Positions 24,983 through 33,523 of a stretch of 64,000 nucleotides of DNA are shown here, piece after piece. The stretch is taken from NCBI RefSeq assembly GCF_003865095.1, contig NZ_BHYK01000004.1:205631-269630 (forward strand). Direction: 5' to 3'. Under the pieces are notes generated by a model, which worked only from the letters and a program-made list of their open reading frames with translations, did no database searches and was not told the origin of the DNA. Position 1 is the stretch's first letter. The number at the start of each line of letters is the position of its first letter. The position numbers and the translations under genes are program-made. The stretch comes from Clostridium tagluense. GTDB taxonomy: Bacteria > Bacillota > Clostridia > Clostridiales > Clostridiaceae.

Positions 24983-25074
24983 TTTTTTCTTAGATTATGC
25001 TAACAAAAGTATATGTTGCGCAGAATGCTTCTGCGCAACATATACTTTTCGTTATAGCATAATCTAAGAAAAAA
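24983..25074. repeat. palindromic repeat family 1, compact 92-bp copy
   Basis: A long inverted repeat: outer TTTTTTCTTAGATTATGCTA, inner AAAAGTATATGTTGCGCAGAA, a three-base centre TGC, and the complementary right arm. The arms differ only by a 3-4 base insertion (CTAAC against CGTTATAG side). It lies between convergent thrS and the thioesterase gene and can end transcription both ways. Confidence 0.9.
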
Positions 25075-25090
25075 CCCTTTAAATCATCAT

Positions 25091-25105
25091 CTGAAATGTC
25101 GTTAA
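25091..25105. repeat. repeat family 2 fragment at the thioesterase stop codon
   Basis: CTGAAATGTCGTTAA is shared with the direct repeats at 50502-50520 and 50597-50615. Its TTA supplies the TAA stop of the leftward thioesterase gene. Confidence 0.55.
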
Positions 25106-25851
25106 ATCCAAGTACTTTCTAATAGTGTGAGCTGAGTACCCTCTTCATTTATAATTTTATGTCTACATATTGTTTTATTTTCTTCTCTTATAACCTCTGT
25201 GCTTACCTTTATGGTTTCTCCGTAGATTGTTTCTTTTTCGTAGGTTACCTTAATATTCTTTAATTCACAATTTAGTATCACATCCCCAGGCACCGTTTCT
25301 AACGCCCAAGCAACATAATTAACATTATTCACATGCATATTTGTATCAATATCACTATATCTCACTTGGAAATTTTTCTCACTATCCACTGTATTTATTG
25401 GTTTTATATCCTCAATTTCTATAGAGGTATTATTGCTATCATCTATACCATAGGCCCCATACATCTCTTCTGTAATTCTTATTGGACGTCTTCTATCTGT
25501 ATTTATTAAAATCCACACAGAAGTCGCATACCCTATTGTATTTCCTTCTATATCAATAATTTCATGCTTTCTATAGGCATAAAATTTTCTAAACGAATAT
25601 GCAAAAGTTTTTACTTTTATAGTTTCGTTTAAAAGTGGATATGACTCCATTGTTATGTCCCATTTATATAAAACCCACGCCATGTGATTCTCTTTAAGAT
25701 GCTCTATCCCCACACCTAAAATTTCACTTTGGTACATTGCCATATCACCAAGATAATCTATAATACTTGTAATTAAAGCTCTTTTATGAATATCTACTTC
25801 ATAATAATGAATGTTATAATTTCTATCTGAAACCATTGGAATCCTGCTCAT
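25102..25851 (-). CDS. acyl-ACP thioesterase (FatA/FatB family, PF01643)
   Basis: The ATG at 25851 is chosen because AGGGGG lies six bases upstream; a GTG at 25881 has no ribosome site. 249 aa with two hot-dog domains: the first with DYLGDMAMYQSEILG and MAWVLYKWDI, the second with RYSDIDTNMHVNNVNYVAW, which carries the Asn/His catalytic residues. The enzyme releases fatty acids from acyl carrier protein in the cytosol. No fatty acid genes adjoin. The stop codon falls in a repeat fragment. Confidence 0.9.
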   Translation of the reverse strand: MSRIPMVSDRNYNIHYYEVDIHKRALITSIIDYLGDMAMYQSEILGVGIEHLKENHMAWVLYKWDITMESYPLLNETIKVKTFAYSFRKFYAYRKHEIIDIEGNTIGYATSVWILINTDRRRPIRITEEMYGAYGIDDSNNTSIEIEDIKPINTVDSEKNFQVRYSDIDTNMHVNNVNYVAWALETVPGDVILNCELKNIKVTYEKETIYGETIKVSTEVIREENKTICRHKIINEEGTQLTLLESTWI

Positions 25852-26076
25852 ACTATGCCCCCTGTATTTTATATTTGGCACAATAACTATTAATTTTTAT
25901 GCCTCTTAATTTTGTTCATACTTAAAATCATATCAAACTAAACTAATACGGTAAACATTAACACTCTAATGTTTACACAAAGTTTTATATTTTTAATAAT
26001 TTGTTGATTTTAAGGACAAAATTTACATCATATTCACCGCAACTAATGTAAATTAATAATAACGCTTTAGAATTTA
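25852..26076. other. intergenic region upstream of the thioesterase
   Basis: AT-rich; probably contains the leftward thioesterase promoter, but I see no confident -35/-10 pair. The total gene-free span to 26312 also holds the repeat and hairpins listed separately. Confidence 0.4.
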
Positions 26077-26153
26077 TTTTTTCTTATATTTTGCTAATAA
26101 AATCATATATTGCGCATAATGCATTGAAACAAGCCTTAGCAAGGCTTGTTTTT
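26077..26153. repeat. palindromic repeat family 1, left-half copy joined to a terminator hairpin
   Basis: TTTTTTCTTAT, TTTTGCTAATAAAAT and ATATATTGCGCATAATGC match the left part of the family, and the match to the 33.3-kb copy continues into CAAGCCTTAG. The right arm is absent; instead AAACAAGCCTT-AGC-AAGGCTTGTTTTT (26127-26153) forms a good rightward terminator hairpin. Confidence 0.7.
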
Positions 26154-26312
26154 AGAATATTCAGAGTTTTATGAAATTGTTTTCATCTATGTAATTTTTA
26201 TGAAAAAAGTGATAAAATAATATTGTCAGTATTCATTGTGAAACTGAACTATATATAAGGATTATCAATATAATCGACTTATATCCTTATGGAATAAGAG
26301 CGGAGGTAAAAT

Positions 26313-26900
26313 ATGATTAATAATTCTATTCAAAAGAGAAGAATAAAAACAAATCAACTTACAACTATCGGTATGCTGTCAGCTATTTGCGTCGTACTTG
26401 GATTAACTGGGTATGGTTTTATTCCACTGCCTGGTGCAAAAGCTACTATCATGCATATTCCTGTTATTATTGGATCTATAATAGGTGGACCTATGGTTGG
26501 AATGACTATCGGATTAATATTTGGAATTTTTAGCATTATGCAAAATATTATGGCTCCAAATATACTATCTTTTGCTTTTATAAATCCGCTAGTATCCGTG
26601 TTGCCAAGAGTTCTTATTGGCTTTACTTCTTACTATGTTTATAACCTAAGCTTTATTAAAAAAGATAGCCTAAAAATTGGCCTAGCTACTGTTATTGGTT
26701 CTTTAACTAACACCTTTGGTGTTCTTACTATGATATACATTTTATATGCAGCTAAATTTGCCGTTTCTAAGGGCATAGATCCTTCTATTGCTGCCAAGAC
26801 CATTTATGGTATAGCTGTAATAAACGGCGTTCCAGAGGCTATAATAGCTACTATAATTACTATACCTGTAATCCTATCGATTAAAAAGATAAAAAAATAA
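26313..26900 (+). CDS. ECF transporter S-component (substrate-binding membrane protein)
   Basis: 195 aa, six hydrophobic segments spread over residues ~17-190. The N-terminal QLTTIGMLSAICVVLGL and the VGMTIGLIFGIFSIMQ segment are typical of energy-coupling factor S-components. It would bind a vitamin or other micronutrient in the membrane and use a shared EcfAAT module encoded elsewhere. The sequence is similar in feel to the DUF3816/PanT-like group, but the ligand is not certain. A hairpin (ATAAGGAT ... ATCCTTAT, 26255-26290) lies in the leader; I could not match it to a known riboswitch. Confidence 0.85.
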   Translation: MINNSIQKRRIKTNQLTTIGMLSAICVVLGLTGYGFIPLPGAKATIMHIPVIIGSIIGGPMVGMTIGLIFGIFSIMQNIMAPNILSFAFINPLVSVLPRVLIGFTSYYVYNLSFIKKDSLKIGLATVIGSLTNTFGVLTMIYILYAAKFAVSKGIDPSIAAKTIYGIAVINGVPEAIIATIITIPVILSIKKIKK

Positions 26901-26903
26901 AAA

Positions 26904-26938
26904 AAGGCACTTAGCGTTTGCTAAGTGTCTTTGTTTTT
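26904..26938. terminator. terminator between convergent genes
   Basis: GGCACTTAGC-GTTT-GCTAAGTGTC followed by TTTGTTTTTTT; serves the ECF gene, with an A run on the other side for the DUF1858 gene. Confidence 0.88.
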
Positions 26939-27124
26939 TTATGCGTTTAATTTAGCCATTAATGCTTCTAAATCAAGACCATGAACCATTGCTGCTTCTT
27001 CTATTGTTTCAGCTTGTGCTGAAGGACATCCTACACAACCCATTCCAAATCCCATTAGTACTTCAACTGATTCTGGTTTTTGTCTTACAACTTCACCTAT
27101 TGTCATATCCTTAGTTATTATCAT
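26939..27124 (-). CDS. DUF1858 redox-disulfide domain protein (61 aa)
   Basis: A single DUF1858 domain: starts [20 protein letters not shown], with the CVGC pair after GFGMG, and ends in an [12 protein letters not shown] helix. The family is linked to hybrid cluster proteins and redox functions in anaerobes; the cysteine pair may form a reversible disulfide or hold a ligand. No hcp gene is adjacent. GCGAGGTAG gives a ribosome site. A Fur-box-like sequence lies about 85 bases upstream. Confidence 0.85.
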   Translation of the reverse strand: MIITKDMTIGEVVRQKPESVEVLMGFGMGCVGCPSAQAETIEEAAMVHGLDLEALMAKLNA

Positions 27125-27205
27125 AGTATCTACCTCGCTTTTTTTTAATTTTAAATAATTATATCAGAATTTAACTAGCAAATAAATAAAAATATTTATT
27201 TAACT

Positions 27206-27224
27206 TTAATTATCATTCTCATTC
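27206..27224 (-). promoter_or_regulatory. possible Fur-family operator
   Basis: On the minus strand GAATGAGAATGATAATTAA contains GAGAATGATAAT, two near-GATAAT hexamers as in Fur boxes. It is upstream of the DUF1858 gene. A weak, single-site match; treat as a lead only. Confidence 0.3.
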
Positions 27225-27329
27225 TATTGCATATGCTTCTATTTTACAAGTACGCACTTTTTTAATCTTTAGTATATACTTGTATACCTTAAATCATCTC
27301 CACAATATTATAATTCCCTATAATATATA

Positions 27330-27372
27330 AGACATACCTATTGCAAAAATTATCTTTACAATAGGTATGTCT
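27330..27372 (-). terminator. hairpin after purA
   Basis: AGACATACCTATTG (27330-27343) and CAATAGGTATGTCT (27359-27372) pair fully over 14 bases. The U tract on the minus side is weak, so termination efficiency is unclear. Confidence 0.65.
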
Positions 27373-27377
27373 ATTTT

Positions 27378-28664
27378 CTATATTTCAGTTAATACCATTG
27401 TTTGATCTCTTTTTGGTCCTACTGATACTATTGAAACTTTAACTCCTGTAAATTCTTCAATTCTCTTTATGTATATTTTAGCATTTGCTGGAAGCTCATC
27501 ATAACTTCTTGCCTCTGCTATACCTTCGTCCCAACCTTCAAACTCTTCATATACTGGAACGCATTTAGCTAAATCCTCAAGACTTGCTGGGAAGTAATCT
27601 ATAACGCTTCCTTCGAATTCATAACCTACACAAATTTTAATTTTTTCAAGTCCTGCTAACGTATCTATTTTAGTTACAGCAAAGCTAGTAAGTCCTGAAA
27701 TTCTTGCTGCAGTTTTTAGTATAACAAGGTCAAGCCATCCACATCTTCTTGCTCTGCCTGTTGTTACACCAAATTCAAATCCTTTTTCGCGAATCCATTC
27801 TCCAACTTCATTATCAAGTTCTGTTGGAAATGGTCCTTTTCCTACTCTTGTAGTATAAGCTTTCGCTATTCCTACAGCATTTGTTATCATAGTAGGTCCT
27901 ATTCCAGCTCCAGTGCAAACTCCTCCTGCAATAGTGTTAGAAGAAGTTACAAAAGGATATGAACCATAATCTATATCAAGTAGAGTTCCTTGTGCTCCTT
28001 CAAATAAAACATTTTTTCCTGATTTTATTGCGTCAAAAACTTTTACTGATATATCTTTTACAAAAGGTCTCATTCTTTCTGCATACTCTAAGTATTGTGT
28101 ATATATTGTATCAAAATCTAGTGCTTTTCCACCCAAAACTTTTGTTATTATATCATTCTTCATTGATAAACTAGTTTTAAGTTTTTCCTTGAAAACATCT
28201 TTTTTCATTAAATCACAAACTCGAATTCCACTTCTTTCAAACTTGTCAGTGTAACAAGGGCCTATACCTTTTTTTGTAGTTCCTATATCATTTTTACCTC
28301 TAGCTATTTCATATAGATTATCTAACTCTTTATGGTATGGCATTATAACCTGTGATCTATCACTAATCATTAATCTTTCTGGAGTTATGTTCTCACCTAG
28401 CGCTTCTAAGTAGTCAATTTCTGTAAATAGTGCTTGTGGGTCTACAACCACTCCATTACCTATTACATTCAATTTATCTTTATATAATATTCCTGATGGT
28501 ATTAAGTGAAGCTTATATTCTTTTTCTCCTACGACTACAGTATGACCTGCATTATTTCCACCTTGGAATCTGACAACCACATCAGCTCCCTCAGCTAGAT
28601 AATCCGTCATCTTACCTTTACCTTCGTCTCCCCATTGGGCCCCTAAAATAATAAATGCTGACAT
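27378..28664 (-). CDS. purA: adenylosuccinate synthetase
   Basis: The ATG at 28664 follows GCGAGG; an upstream in-frame start at 28694 would add ten residues not seen in the family. 428 aa, the usual size. Signatures: [15 protein letters not shown] (GTP loop and catalytic Asp), GNNAGHTV with the catalytic His, [14 protein letters not shown], and [12 protein letters not shown]. It makes adenylosuccinate from IMP, aspartate and GTP. purB is not in the window. Confidence 0.97.
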   Translation of the reverse strand: MSAFIILGAQWGDEGKGKMTDYLAEGADVVVRFQGGNNAGHTVVVGEKEYKLHLIPSGILYKDKLNVIGNGVVVDPQALFTEIDYLEALGENITPERLMISDRSQVIMPYHKELDNLYEIARGKNDIGTTKKGIGPCYTDKFERSGIRVCDLMKKDVFKEKLKTSLSMKNDIITKVLGGKALDFDTIYTQYLEYAERMRPFVKDISVKVFDAIKSGKNVLFEGAQGTLLDIDYGSYPFVTSSNTIAGGVCTGAGIGPTMITNAVGIAKAYTTRVGKGPFPTELDNEVGEWIREKGFEFGVTTGRARRCGWLDLVILKTAARISGLTSFAVTKIDTLAGLEKIKICVGYEFEGSVIDYFPASLEDLAKCVPVYEEFEGWDEGIAEARSYDELPANAKIYIKRIEEFTGVKVSIVSVGPKRDQTMVLTEI

Positions 28665-28806
28665 ATAAATTCCTCGCTTTCTTTCATTTCGCAATAAAAT
28701 TTCACAATTAATGTATTTAAGAAATTCTATTGTCTCATATGTTTACATACCTTTTAAATTATACACTTTTAATATTGATATAACCAATTATTTAGTTTAA
28801 ATACTA

Positions 28807-30219
28807 TTAGTCTTCCTTTTTAGCTATGTCTCTAGCTACAACTACGCCAGTTGTTGATGCTTGCATTAGTCCTCTAGTTATTCCTGCTCCATCACCTATG
28901 GTGTACAAATTGCTAATAGATGTTTCAAATTTATCATTTGTACTAATCTTACTAGAATAGAACTTTACTTCCACTCCATAGAGTAGTGTATTTTTACTAT
29001 ATAAACCTGGTGCTATCTTATCAAAAGCCTTTAATGCTTCTACTATAGAAGTTAAATGCCTTTGTGGCAATACAAAGCTTAAATCTCCTGGTACTGCTGA
29101 TTTTAAAGTAGGCACAGTAGTTGATTTAGCTAATCTGTCATAATCTGTTCTTCTTCCTTTTAATAAATCTCCCAGTCTTTGAACCATTATGCCTCCGCCA
29201 GTTAACATATTACCTAGCTGAGCTATATATTTCCCATAAGAAATAGGTTGATCAAAAGGCTCCGTAAACGTAGTAGATACAAGCATTGCAAAATTTGTAT
29301 TAGTTGTTCTTAGCTTTTGATCTGAATAGCTATGACCATTTACAACTGCTATTTTATTATCATCATAATATTCTGCCGACACTACTCCACCTGGGTTCAT
29401 ACAAAAGGTTCTAACCTTACTGTCAAATGTATCAGAATAATATACTAATTTTGCTTCATATAAATCCTTAGTTAAATGATCCATAACAGAATTAGGTACC
29501 TCTACGCGAAGTCCAATATCTACTGCATTATTAGTAACCACAATATTATGTTTTTTGGCTTCATTTGAAATCCATTCCGCCCCACCTCTACCTGGTGCTG
29601 CTACAACATATTTTGCATCAACGCGAACCACACCGTCTTTATTTTTTAACAATATCCCAGTGGCCTTATTATCTTCTATTAATATTTCTTCTACTTCACT
29701 AAGTTCTATAAATTCTGTATTTGTATTATCCATTAAATGATGGTACATAGATTTTAAAACTTCATAGGCAAGTTCTGTTCCTAAATGCCTTACTGGACAT
29801 TCAACCAGACGAATATTATGTTTACTTGCTTCGTATTTAACCTCGTCAACCTTATCACTATTGAGTCCATATATTTTTTCATTTGCTCCAAATTTTATAT
29901 AAATGTCATCACAATACTTTATTAATTTTTTTGATTCATCTTCAGAATAATATTCAAGAAGTCTTCCACCCACCTCTGGGCTTAAAGAAAGTTTACCATC
30001 TGAAAAAGCTCCAGCACCTGACCATCCAAATGTTATCCCACAAGGATTACATTTAACACATTTTCCATTAGCTCTCGCCGGACATTTTCTTTTCTCTATA
30101 CTTCTTCCCTTATCAACTATAAGTACACTAAGTTCAGGGTTTTTATTTGTAATTTCTAGTGCCGTAAATATTCCCGCAGGTCCGGCTCCTACAATAACTA
30201 CATCGTAAAAATCTTTCAT
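28807..30219 (-). CDS. FAD-dependent dehydrogenase (COG2509-like)
   Basis: 470 aa. FAD-binding IVGAGPAGIFTALEI at the N-terminus; ARANGKCVKCNPCGITFGWSGAGAFSDGKLSL contains a CVKCNPC cysteine group; AAPGRGGAEW; and the C-terminal YTIGDGAGITRGLMQA flavin contact. This pattern fits a widespread uncharacterised flavoprotein group. Cytosolic; its reaction is unknown. AGGAGG is nine bases before the ATG. Purine and other neighbours give no metabolic clue. Confidence 0.88.
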   Translation of the reverse strand: MKDFYDVVIVGAGPAGIFTALEITNKNPELSVLIVDKGRSIEKRKCPARANGKCVKCNPCGITFGWSGAGAFSDGKLSLSPEVGGRLLEYYSEDESKKLIKYCDDIYIKFGANEKIYGLNSDKVDEVKYEASKHNIRLVECPVRHLGTELAYEVLKSMYHHLMDNTNTEFIELSEVEEILIEDNKATGILLKNKDGVVRVDAKYVVAAPGRGGAEWISNEAKKHNIVVTNNAVDIGLRVEVPNSVMDHLTKDLYEAKLVYYSDTFDSKVRTFCMNPGGVVSAEYYDDNKIAVVNGHSYSDQKLRTTNTNFAMLVSTTFTEPFDQPISYGKYIAQLGNMLTGGGIMVQRLGDLLKGRRTDYDRLAKSTTVPTLKSAVPGDLSFVLPQRHLTSIVEALKAFDKIAPGLYSKNTLLYGVEVKFYSSKISTNDKFETSISNLYTIGDGAGITRGLMQASTTGVVVARDIAKKED

Positions 30220-30303
30220 TTCACATATCCTCCTGTATTACTCTGTGGTAGATAACAATTATAAATCGTTATCTCTACTGTATTAATTTCAGGCAAATAA
30301 CAA

Positions 30304-30423
30304 TTATAAGTGTTTCTTTACCCACTTAATAGTATCAGAGCTAGGTGTCTCAGTCAACATAAAATGCGAATATTTATAATTTATTTTTAATAATAGTTCG
30401 TGTATTTTTATTGCAAATCTATA
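30304..30423 (-). pseudogene. C-terminal coding remnant directly behind the DUF3006 gene
   Basis: On the minus strand, the frame continues open for 39 codons after the DUF3006 stop and gives a protein-like sequence: RFAIKIHELLLKINYKYSHF then MLTETPSSDTIKWVKKHL. No start codon or ribosome site fits. It reads as the C-terminal tail of a lost gene; TIM-barrel nuclease-like proteins have similar ETP segments, but I cannot name it. Confidence 0.4.
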
Positions 30424-30636
30424 TTACTCATCCCATAAACCCTCTGTTAATTTTTCTATTTCTTTTTTTCTTTTCAAAGTTTCTTCATTATCAATAGTTA
30501 TACTTTTTGATATCTCTATAACCGTACCTTCCTGGGCCTCCATTGGCAATTTTCTTTTATCTATATTAATTGTTTTTCCGCCCTGAAGCTCTACTACTGC
30601 ATAGTTTCCTTCAAATCTATCTATTATTCCCTTCAT
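30424..30636 (-). CDS. DUF3006 domain protein (70 aa)
   Basis: The ATG at 30636 is used because AAAGGTGAT precedes it; a GTG at 30645 lies inside that site. The whole protein is a small beta-barrel-like DUF3006 domain (GIIDRFEGNYAVVEL, then a KRKLPMEAQEGTVIEI strand) with a charged C-terminal tail. DUF3006 genes often follow a metallo-beta-lactamase-fold gene, but none is intact here. Function unknown. It sits 26 bases after yhaM and may be in its operon. Confidence 0.85.
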   Translation of the reverse strand: MKGIIDRFEGNYAVVELQGGKTINIDKRKLPMEAQEGTVIEISKSITIDNEETLKRKKEIEKLTEGLWDE

Positions 30637-30662
30637 TCCTATCACCTTTACCTAAACATTTC

Positions 30663-31625
30663 TTATTTATTTATAAAACTCTTATAAATACTTATATTAT
30701 CTAGGGACCATATTCTTTCTGAAAATTTACCTTGCTCTGTATCAGTTAATGCCTTATTCATATCATACATTCTTGCATCCATTATATCTAAATGATGTAG
30801 CATCTCAGCTTCCGGTATCATAGGTTTTTTAGGACTTCCATATTCCGCTTCATAATGATGAGCTAGCACCATATGTTGTAATAACATGGATACCTCTTTG
30901 TCTGCTTTAACCTGGATACTTGCTGTTTCTATCATTTTAATTCCTTGAACTATATGTCCTATAAGTTGGCCTTCTATTGTATATTCAGATACAATCCCAA
31001 GTTCACTAGCATTCATTTCATATATTTTACCAATATCATGAAGTATTATACCTGCATATAGTAAATCCGTATTTAGAAAAGTATAAATTTCACTTAATTT
31101 TTCCCCTGCCTTAAGCATAGTGGTTGTATGATATAAAAGTCCTGCCCTTACAGCATGATGATTAGACTTAGCTGCAGGATAATGCATTAGCTTTTCTTCA
31201 TTATCACTTAAAATATTTGTAACTATATTTTGAATATCTGTATTTTTAATTTTAGATAGATAATTTAAAATATCATCATACATTTTTTCTGGTGGATATG
31301 GTGCCACTGCAACATAATCACCTATTTTAACTTCATCTTTTTCCTCTGCCAGCCTTATCATTTCTATTTTTAATTGAAGTTTTCCTCTCCACTCATTTAC
31401 AGTACCTTTTACTTTCACTAAAATATTTTGTTTGAATGTATTTTCTAATTCTTCATTACATTCCCAAAGTTTTGCATTTATATCGCCTGTAGCATCTCCT
31501 AAGTTAAAATCAAAATATTTATTTGTATTACTATTATTGGAAACCTTAATATCTACAGATTTTATAACGAAAAAACCTTCAACTCTATCACCTTTTTTTA
31601 TTTCACTTATCTTTTTAATTTCCAT
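30663..31625 (-). CDS. yhaM: 3'-5' exoribonuclease YhaM
   Basis: The ATG at 31625 follows AAGGAGATAAAT. 320 aa: an OB-fold nucleic-acid-binding domain (about 1-95, EIKKGDRVEGFFVIKSVD) and an HD domain with HHAVRAGLLYHT and GIILHDIGKIYEM, plus HMVLAHHYEAEYG. YhaM removes RNA (and single-stranded DNA) 3' ends with divalent metal, mainly trimming short 3' tails. All HD residues are present. Cytosolic. Confidence 0.93.
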   Translation of the reverse strand: MEIKKISEIKKGDRVEGFFVIKSVDIKVSNNSNTNKYFDFNLGDATGDINAKLWECNEELENTFKQNILVKVKGTVNEWRGKLQLKIEMIRLAEEKDEVKIGDYVAVAPYPPEKMYDDILNYLSKIKNTDIQNIVTNILSDNEEKLMHYPAAKSNHHAVRAGLLYHTTTMLKAGEKLSEIYTFLNTDLLYAGIILHDIGKIYEMNASELGIVSEYTIEGQLIGHIVQGIKMIETASIQVKADKEVSMLLQHMVLAHHYEAEYGSPKKPMIPEAEMLHHLDIMDARMYDMNKALTDTEQGKFSERIWSLDNISIYKSFINK

Positions 31626-31787
31626 ATTTATCTCCTTATATTGTATTGAACTTATTATATATAATACATTATGCTGATATAAGTGCTTAATATTTCTATA
31701 TCTGTTAAATAAATTACACAACTTAAATATACTCTCTAATTATACATCATTATTGTTTTTCCTCCAATATTATTATAATTGCCTATA

Positions 31788-31825
31788 AATTAAGAAATCC
31801 TTCACTTAAGAAGGATTTTTTAATT
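31788..31825 (-). terminator. hairpin at the end of the PAP2 gene
   Basis: AATTAAGAAATCCTTC and GAAGGATTTTTTAATT pair over 16 bases with one mismatch; the PAP2 stop codon lies in the loop. Confidence 0.7.
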
Positions 31826-32477
31826 TTCTTTTTATGATCCAAATTGAAGATAGTCTACTTTTCATTGTAGCAATATACTCTCTTTTAGCATTATTTGTAA
31901 ATCTAAATATTACTTCACTTAATAGTATAGCAAATACCAAATCTAGTATCACATGTTGCTTAACAAATTGGGTAGATATAATTATAAGTATCCCTATTAT
32001 ATTAAAAATTAAGCTTACAATTGTACTATTTTTAGTATGATTAATGCCTTTCATTAGAATATAAGTTGTTGTAACATGCATACTTGGAAAGCAGTTAAAT
32101 GGATTATCATATTTATATATTATAGTTACTAATTTAGATAATATATCTAAATTAGTAACTATTGGCCTAGGTACTGTGGTTTGAAAAACAGCATAGATAA
32201 TATAACATATGGCTATTCCAATATTTAAACTAATTAAAGAAATATAATAATTTTTACGATTTTTCATACATAAATATATTAAACCTATAGCAATATAAGC
32301 ATACCAAGTTATATATGGCAGTATAAATATTTTAAGAAATGGTATTGTTCCATCTAAATTTGTTACTAAACTATTTATATTTCCATCTCCATTATTTAAA
32401 AGTTTATAAAAAATAATAGAAATTGCAATAGATATCATAAAACTCAATGCAATTAAGTCTTTCTTAAGCTTTTTCAT
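31806..32477 (-). CDS. PAP2-family membrane phosphatase
   Basis: 223 aa with about six membrane segments (first at 11-25). The PAP2 active-site blocks are TVPRP (motif 1 remnant), PFNCFPSMHVTTTY (motif 2 with the acid-base His) and STQFVKQHVILDLV (motif 3 with the nucleophilic His). Related proteins dephosphorylate lipid phosphates such as undecaprenyl or phosphatidic acid at the outer membrane face. The GGAGAC site precedes the ATG. Substrate not assigned. Confidence 0.88.
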   Translation of the reverse strand: MKKLKKDLIALSFMISIAISIIFYKLLNNGDGNINSLVTNLDGTIPFLKIFILPYITWYAYIAIGLIYLCMKNRKNYYISLISLNIGIAICYIIYAVFQTTVPRPIVTNLDILSKLVTIIYKYDNPFNCFPSMHVTTTYILMKGINHTKNSTIVSLIFNIIGILIIISTQFVKQHVILDLVFAILLSEVIFRFTNNAKREYIATMKSRLSSIWIIKRKLKNPS

Positions 32478-32603
32478 AAAGTCTCCTTTCTACCTTACTC
32501 TTGCAATCATCACAAAATATTCTTAACCTTTAAATTTAAATTTCAGTATATATACATTTTCTGCAGTACAAGGATTAATATTCATGTTTTTTAAATTTTA
32601 CAT

Positions 32604-32651
32604 AAAAAAAACTATTTATATATGAAATACTCATATATAAATAGTTTTTTT
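32604..32651 (-). terminator. terminator of tRNA-Thr(CGT)
   Basis: AAAAAAACTATTTATATATGA and its complement TCATATATAAATAGTTTTTTT surround a six-base loop, 15 bases past the tRNA 3' end. Confidence 0.85.
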
Positions 32652-32665
32652 CTATTGTATAAATT

Positions 32666-32741
32666 TGGAGCTGAAAAAGGGGATCGAACCCTCGACCTAC
32701 GCGTTACGAGTGCGTTACTCTACCAACTGAGCTATTTCAGC
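32666..32741 (-). tRNA. tRNA-Thr(CGT)
   Basis: 76 nt with CCA encoded. Anticodon loop CTCGTAA, acceptor GCTGAAA with TTTCAGC (5'GCTGAAA/3' TTTCAGC), discriminator U, T-arm GAGGGTTCGATCCCCTT. The outermost or inner anticodon stem pair next to the loop is A-C, a tolerated mismatch. Confidence 0.93.
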
Positions 32742-32766
32742 ATATCTAAAGAGGGTTTAAACCTCT

Positions 32767-33093
32767 TTAATAATTATACATATTTTTATTTAAATGTAAC
32801 CCATTTATATCAGTAAATGAATTAGTAGCAATTAAAATCAAATCAATTAACGCCCATATTCCAAAACCACCAAAGGTTAAGATCATTAAAATTCCTGTAC
32901 CTGTTTTCCCTACATAAAATCTATGAATACCAAGCGGTCCAATAAAAATGCAAAGGAGTAATGCAACTAACCAGTTTTTTTCACTAATAGTCCTTACTTC
33001 GTTCTTACTGTGTTGAATTAATAAATTAATACCACAGGTTTTGCAAAAATTAGATCCATCATCATTTTGGGCACTACAATTATGACAGAACAT
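32767..33093 (-). CDS. zinc-ribbon plus TM2-domain membrane protein
   Basis: 108 aa. N-terminal zinc ribbon MFCHNCSAQNDDGSNFCKTCG (two CxxC pairs), then a TM2 domain with two membrane spans: WLVALLLCIFIGPLGIHRFYVG and GILMILTFGGFGIWALIDLI, including the typical G-H-RFY-G turn. The role of TM2 proteins is not settled. The gene appears monocistronic, just upstream of tRNA-Thr on the same strand with only 25 bases between. Confidence 0.9.
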   Translation of the reverse strand: MFCHNCSAQNDDGSNFCKTCGINLLIQHSKNEVRTISEKNWLVALLLCIFIGPLGIHRFYVGKTGTGILMILTFGGFGIWALIDLILIATNSFTDINGLHLNKNMYNY

Positions 33094-33266
33094 TAAATCA
33101 CCCTTTTCACATTATTTTAATATCATATTTACATTTTATCATATGTGTCAACATTTTACTATATGTATAACATTTATCTATTTACCAATAATTTTGAATT
33201 ACCTACCGCCACAAACTCATTTCTATCAATATATATCTTTTTCTATATCATAAAAAAATAATATTA

Positions 33267-33495
33267 TTTTCTTAGAGGATGTGATCAAAAGTATATATTG
33301 CGTAAAATGCGTATGAGCAAGCCTTAGTAATTCTTAATTTATTTTATTTACGGCTGCGTAAAGAAAAATGCATGTTTGAGCGAAGCGAGTTTGCATTTTT
33401 TAGCAGCTGTAAATAAAATAAATTTTAGAATTACCTGGCGACGCGAACGCATTTGTAGCAATATATACTTTTAGTTAAAAGATCCTCTAAGAAAA
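33267..33495. repeat. palindromic repeat family 1, long 229-bp copy
   Basis: Four nested inverted-repeat layers: TTTTCTTAGAGGAT (33267-33280) with 33482-33495; AAAAGTATATATTGC (33287-33301) with 33458-33472; ATGCGT (33307-33312) with 33447-33452; GTAATTCTTAATTTATTTT... (33327-33351) with 33409-33434; and AAAAATGCA (33364-33372) with 33392-33400. No reading frame is present. Outer layers match the other three copies. It fills most of the gap between dnaB and the TM2 gene. Confidence 0.88.
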
Positions 33496-33523
33496 ATTTT
33501 TTCAATTTACATAAGATTATTGC

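Noticed and set aside
22305-26153. CRISPR array explanation for the repeated motifs at 22-26 kb
   Set aside because: Copies are few, widely and unevenly spaced, palindromic and variably truncated, with no cas genes.
26255-26300. Known riboswitch before the ECF S-component gene
   Set aside because: Only a simple ATAAGGAT/ATCCTTAT hairpin is visible; none of the conserved cores of thiamine, FMN, cobalamin, preQ1 or folate riboswitches was found.
32622-32816. Rightward 64-aa frame with GAEKGDRTLDLRVTSALLYQLSYFS
   Set aside because: Antisense to tRNA-Thr(CGT); the same artefact as in the tRNA cluster.
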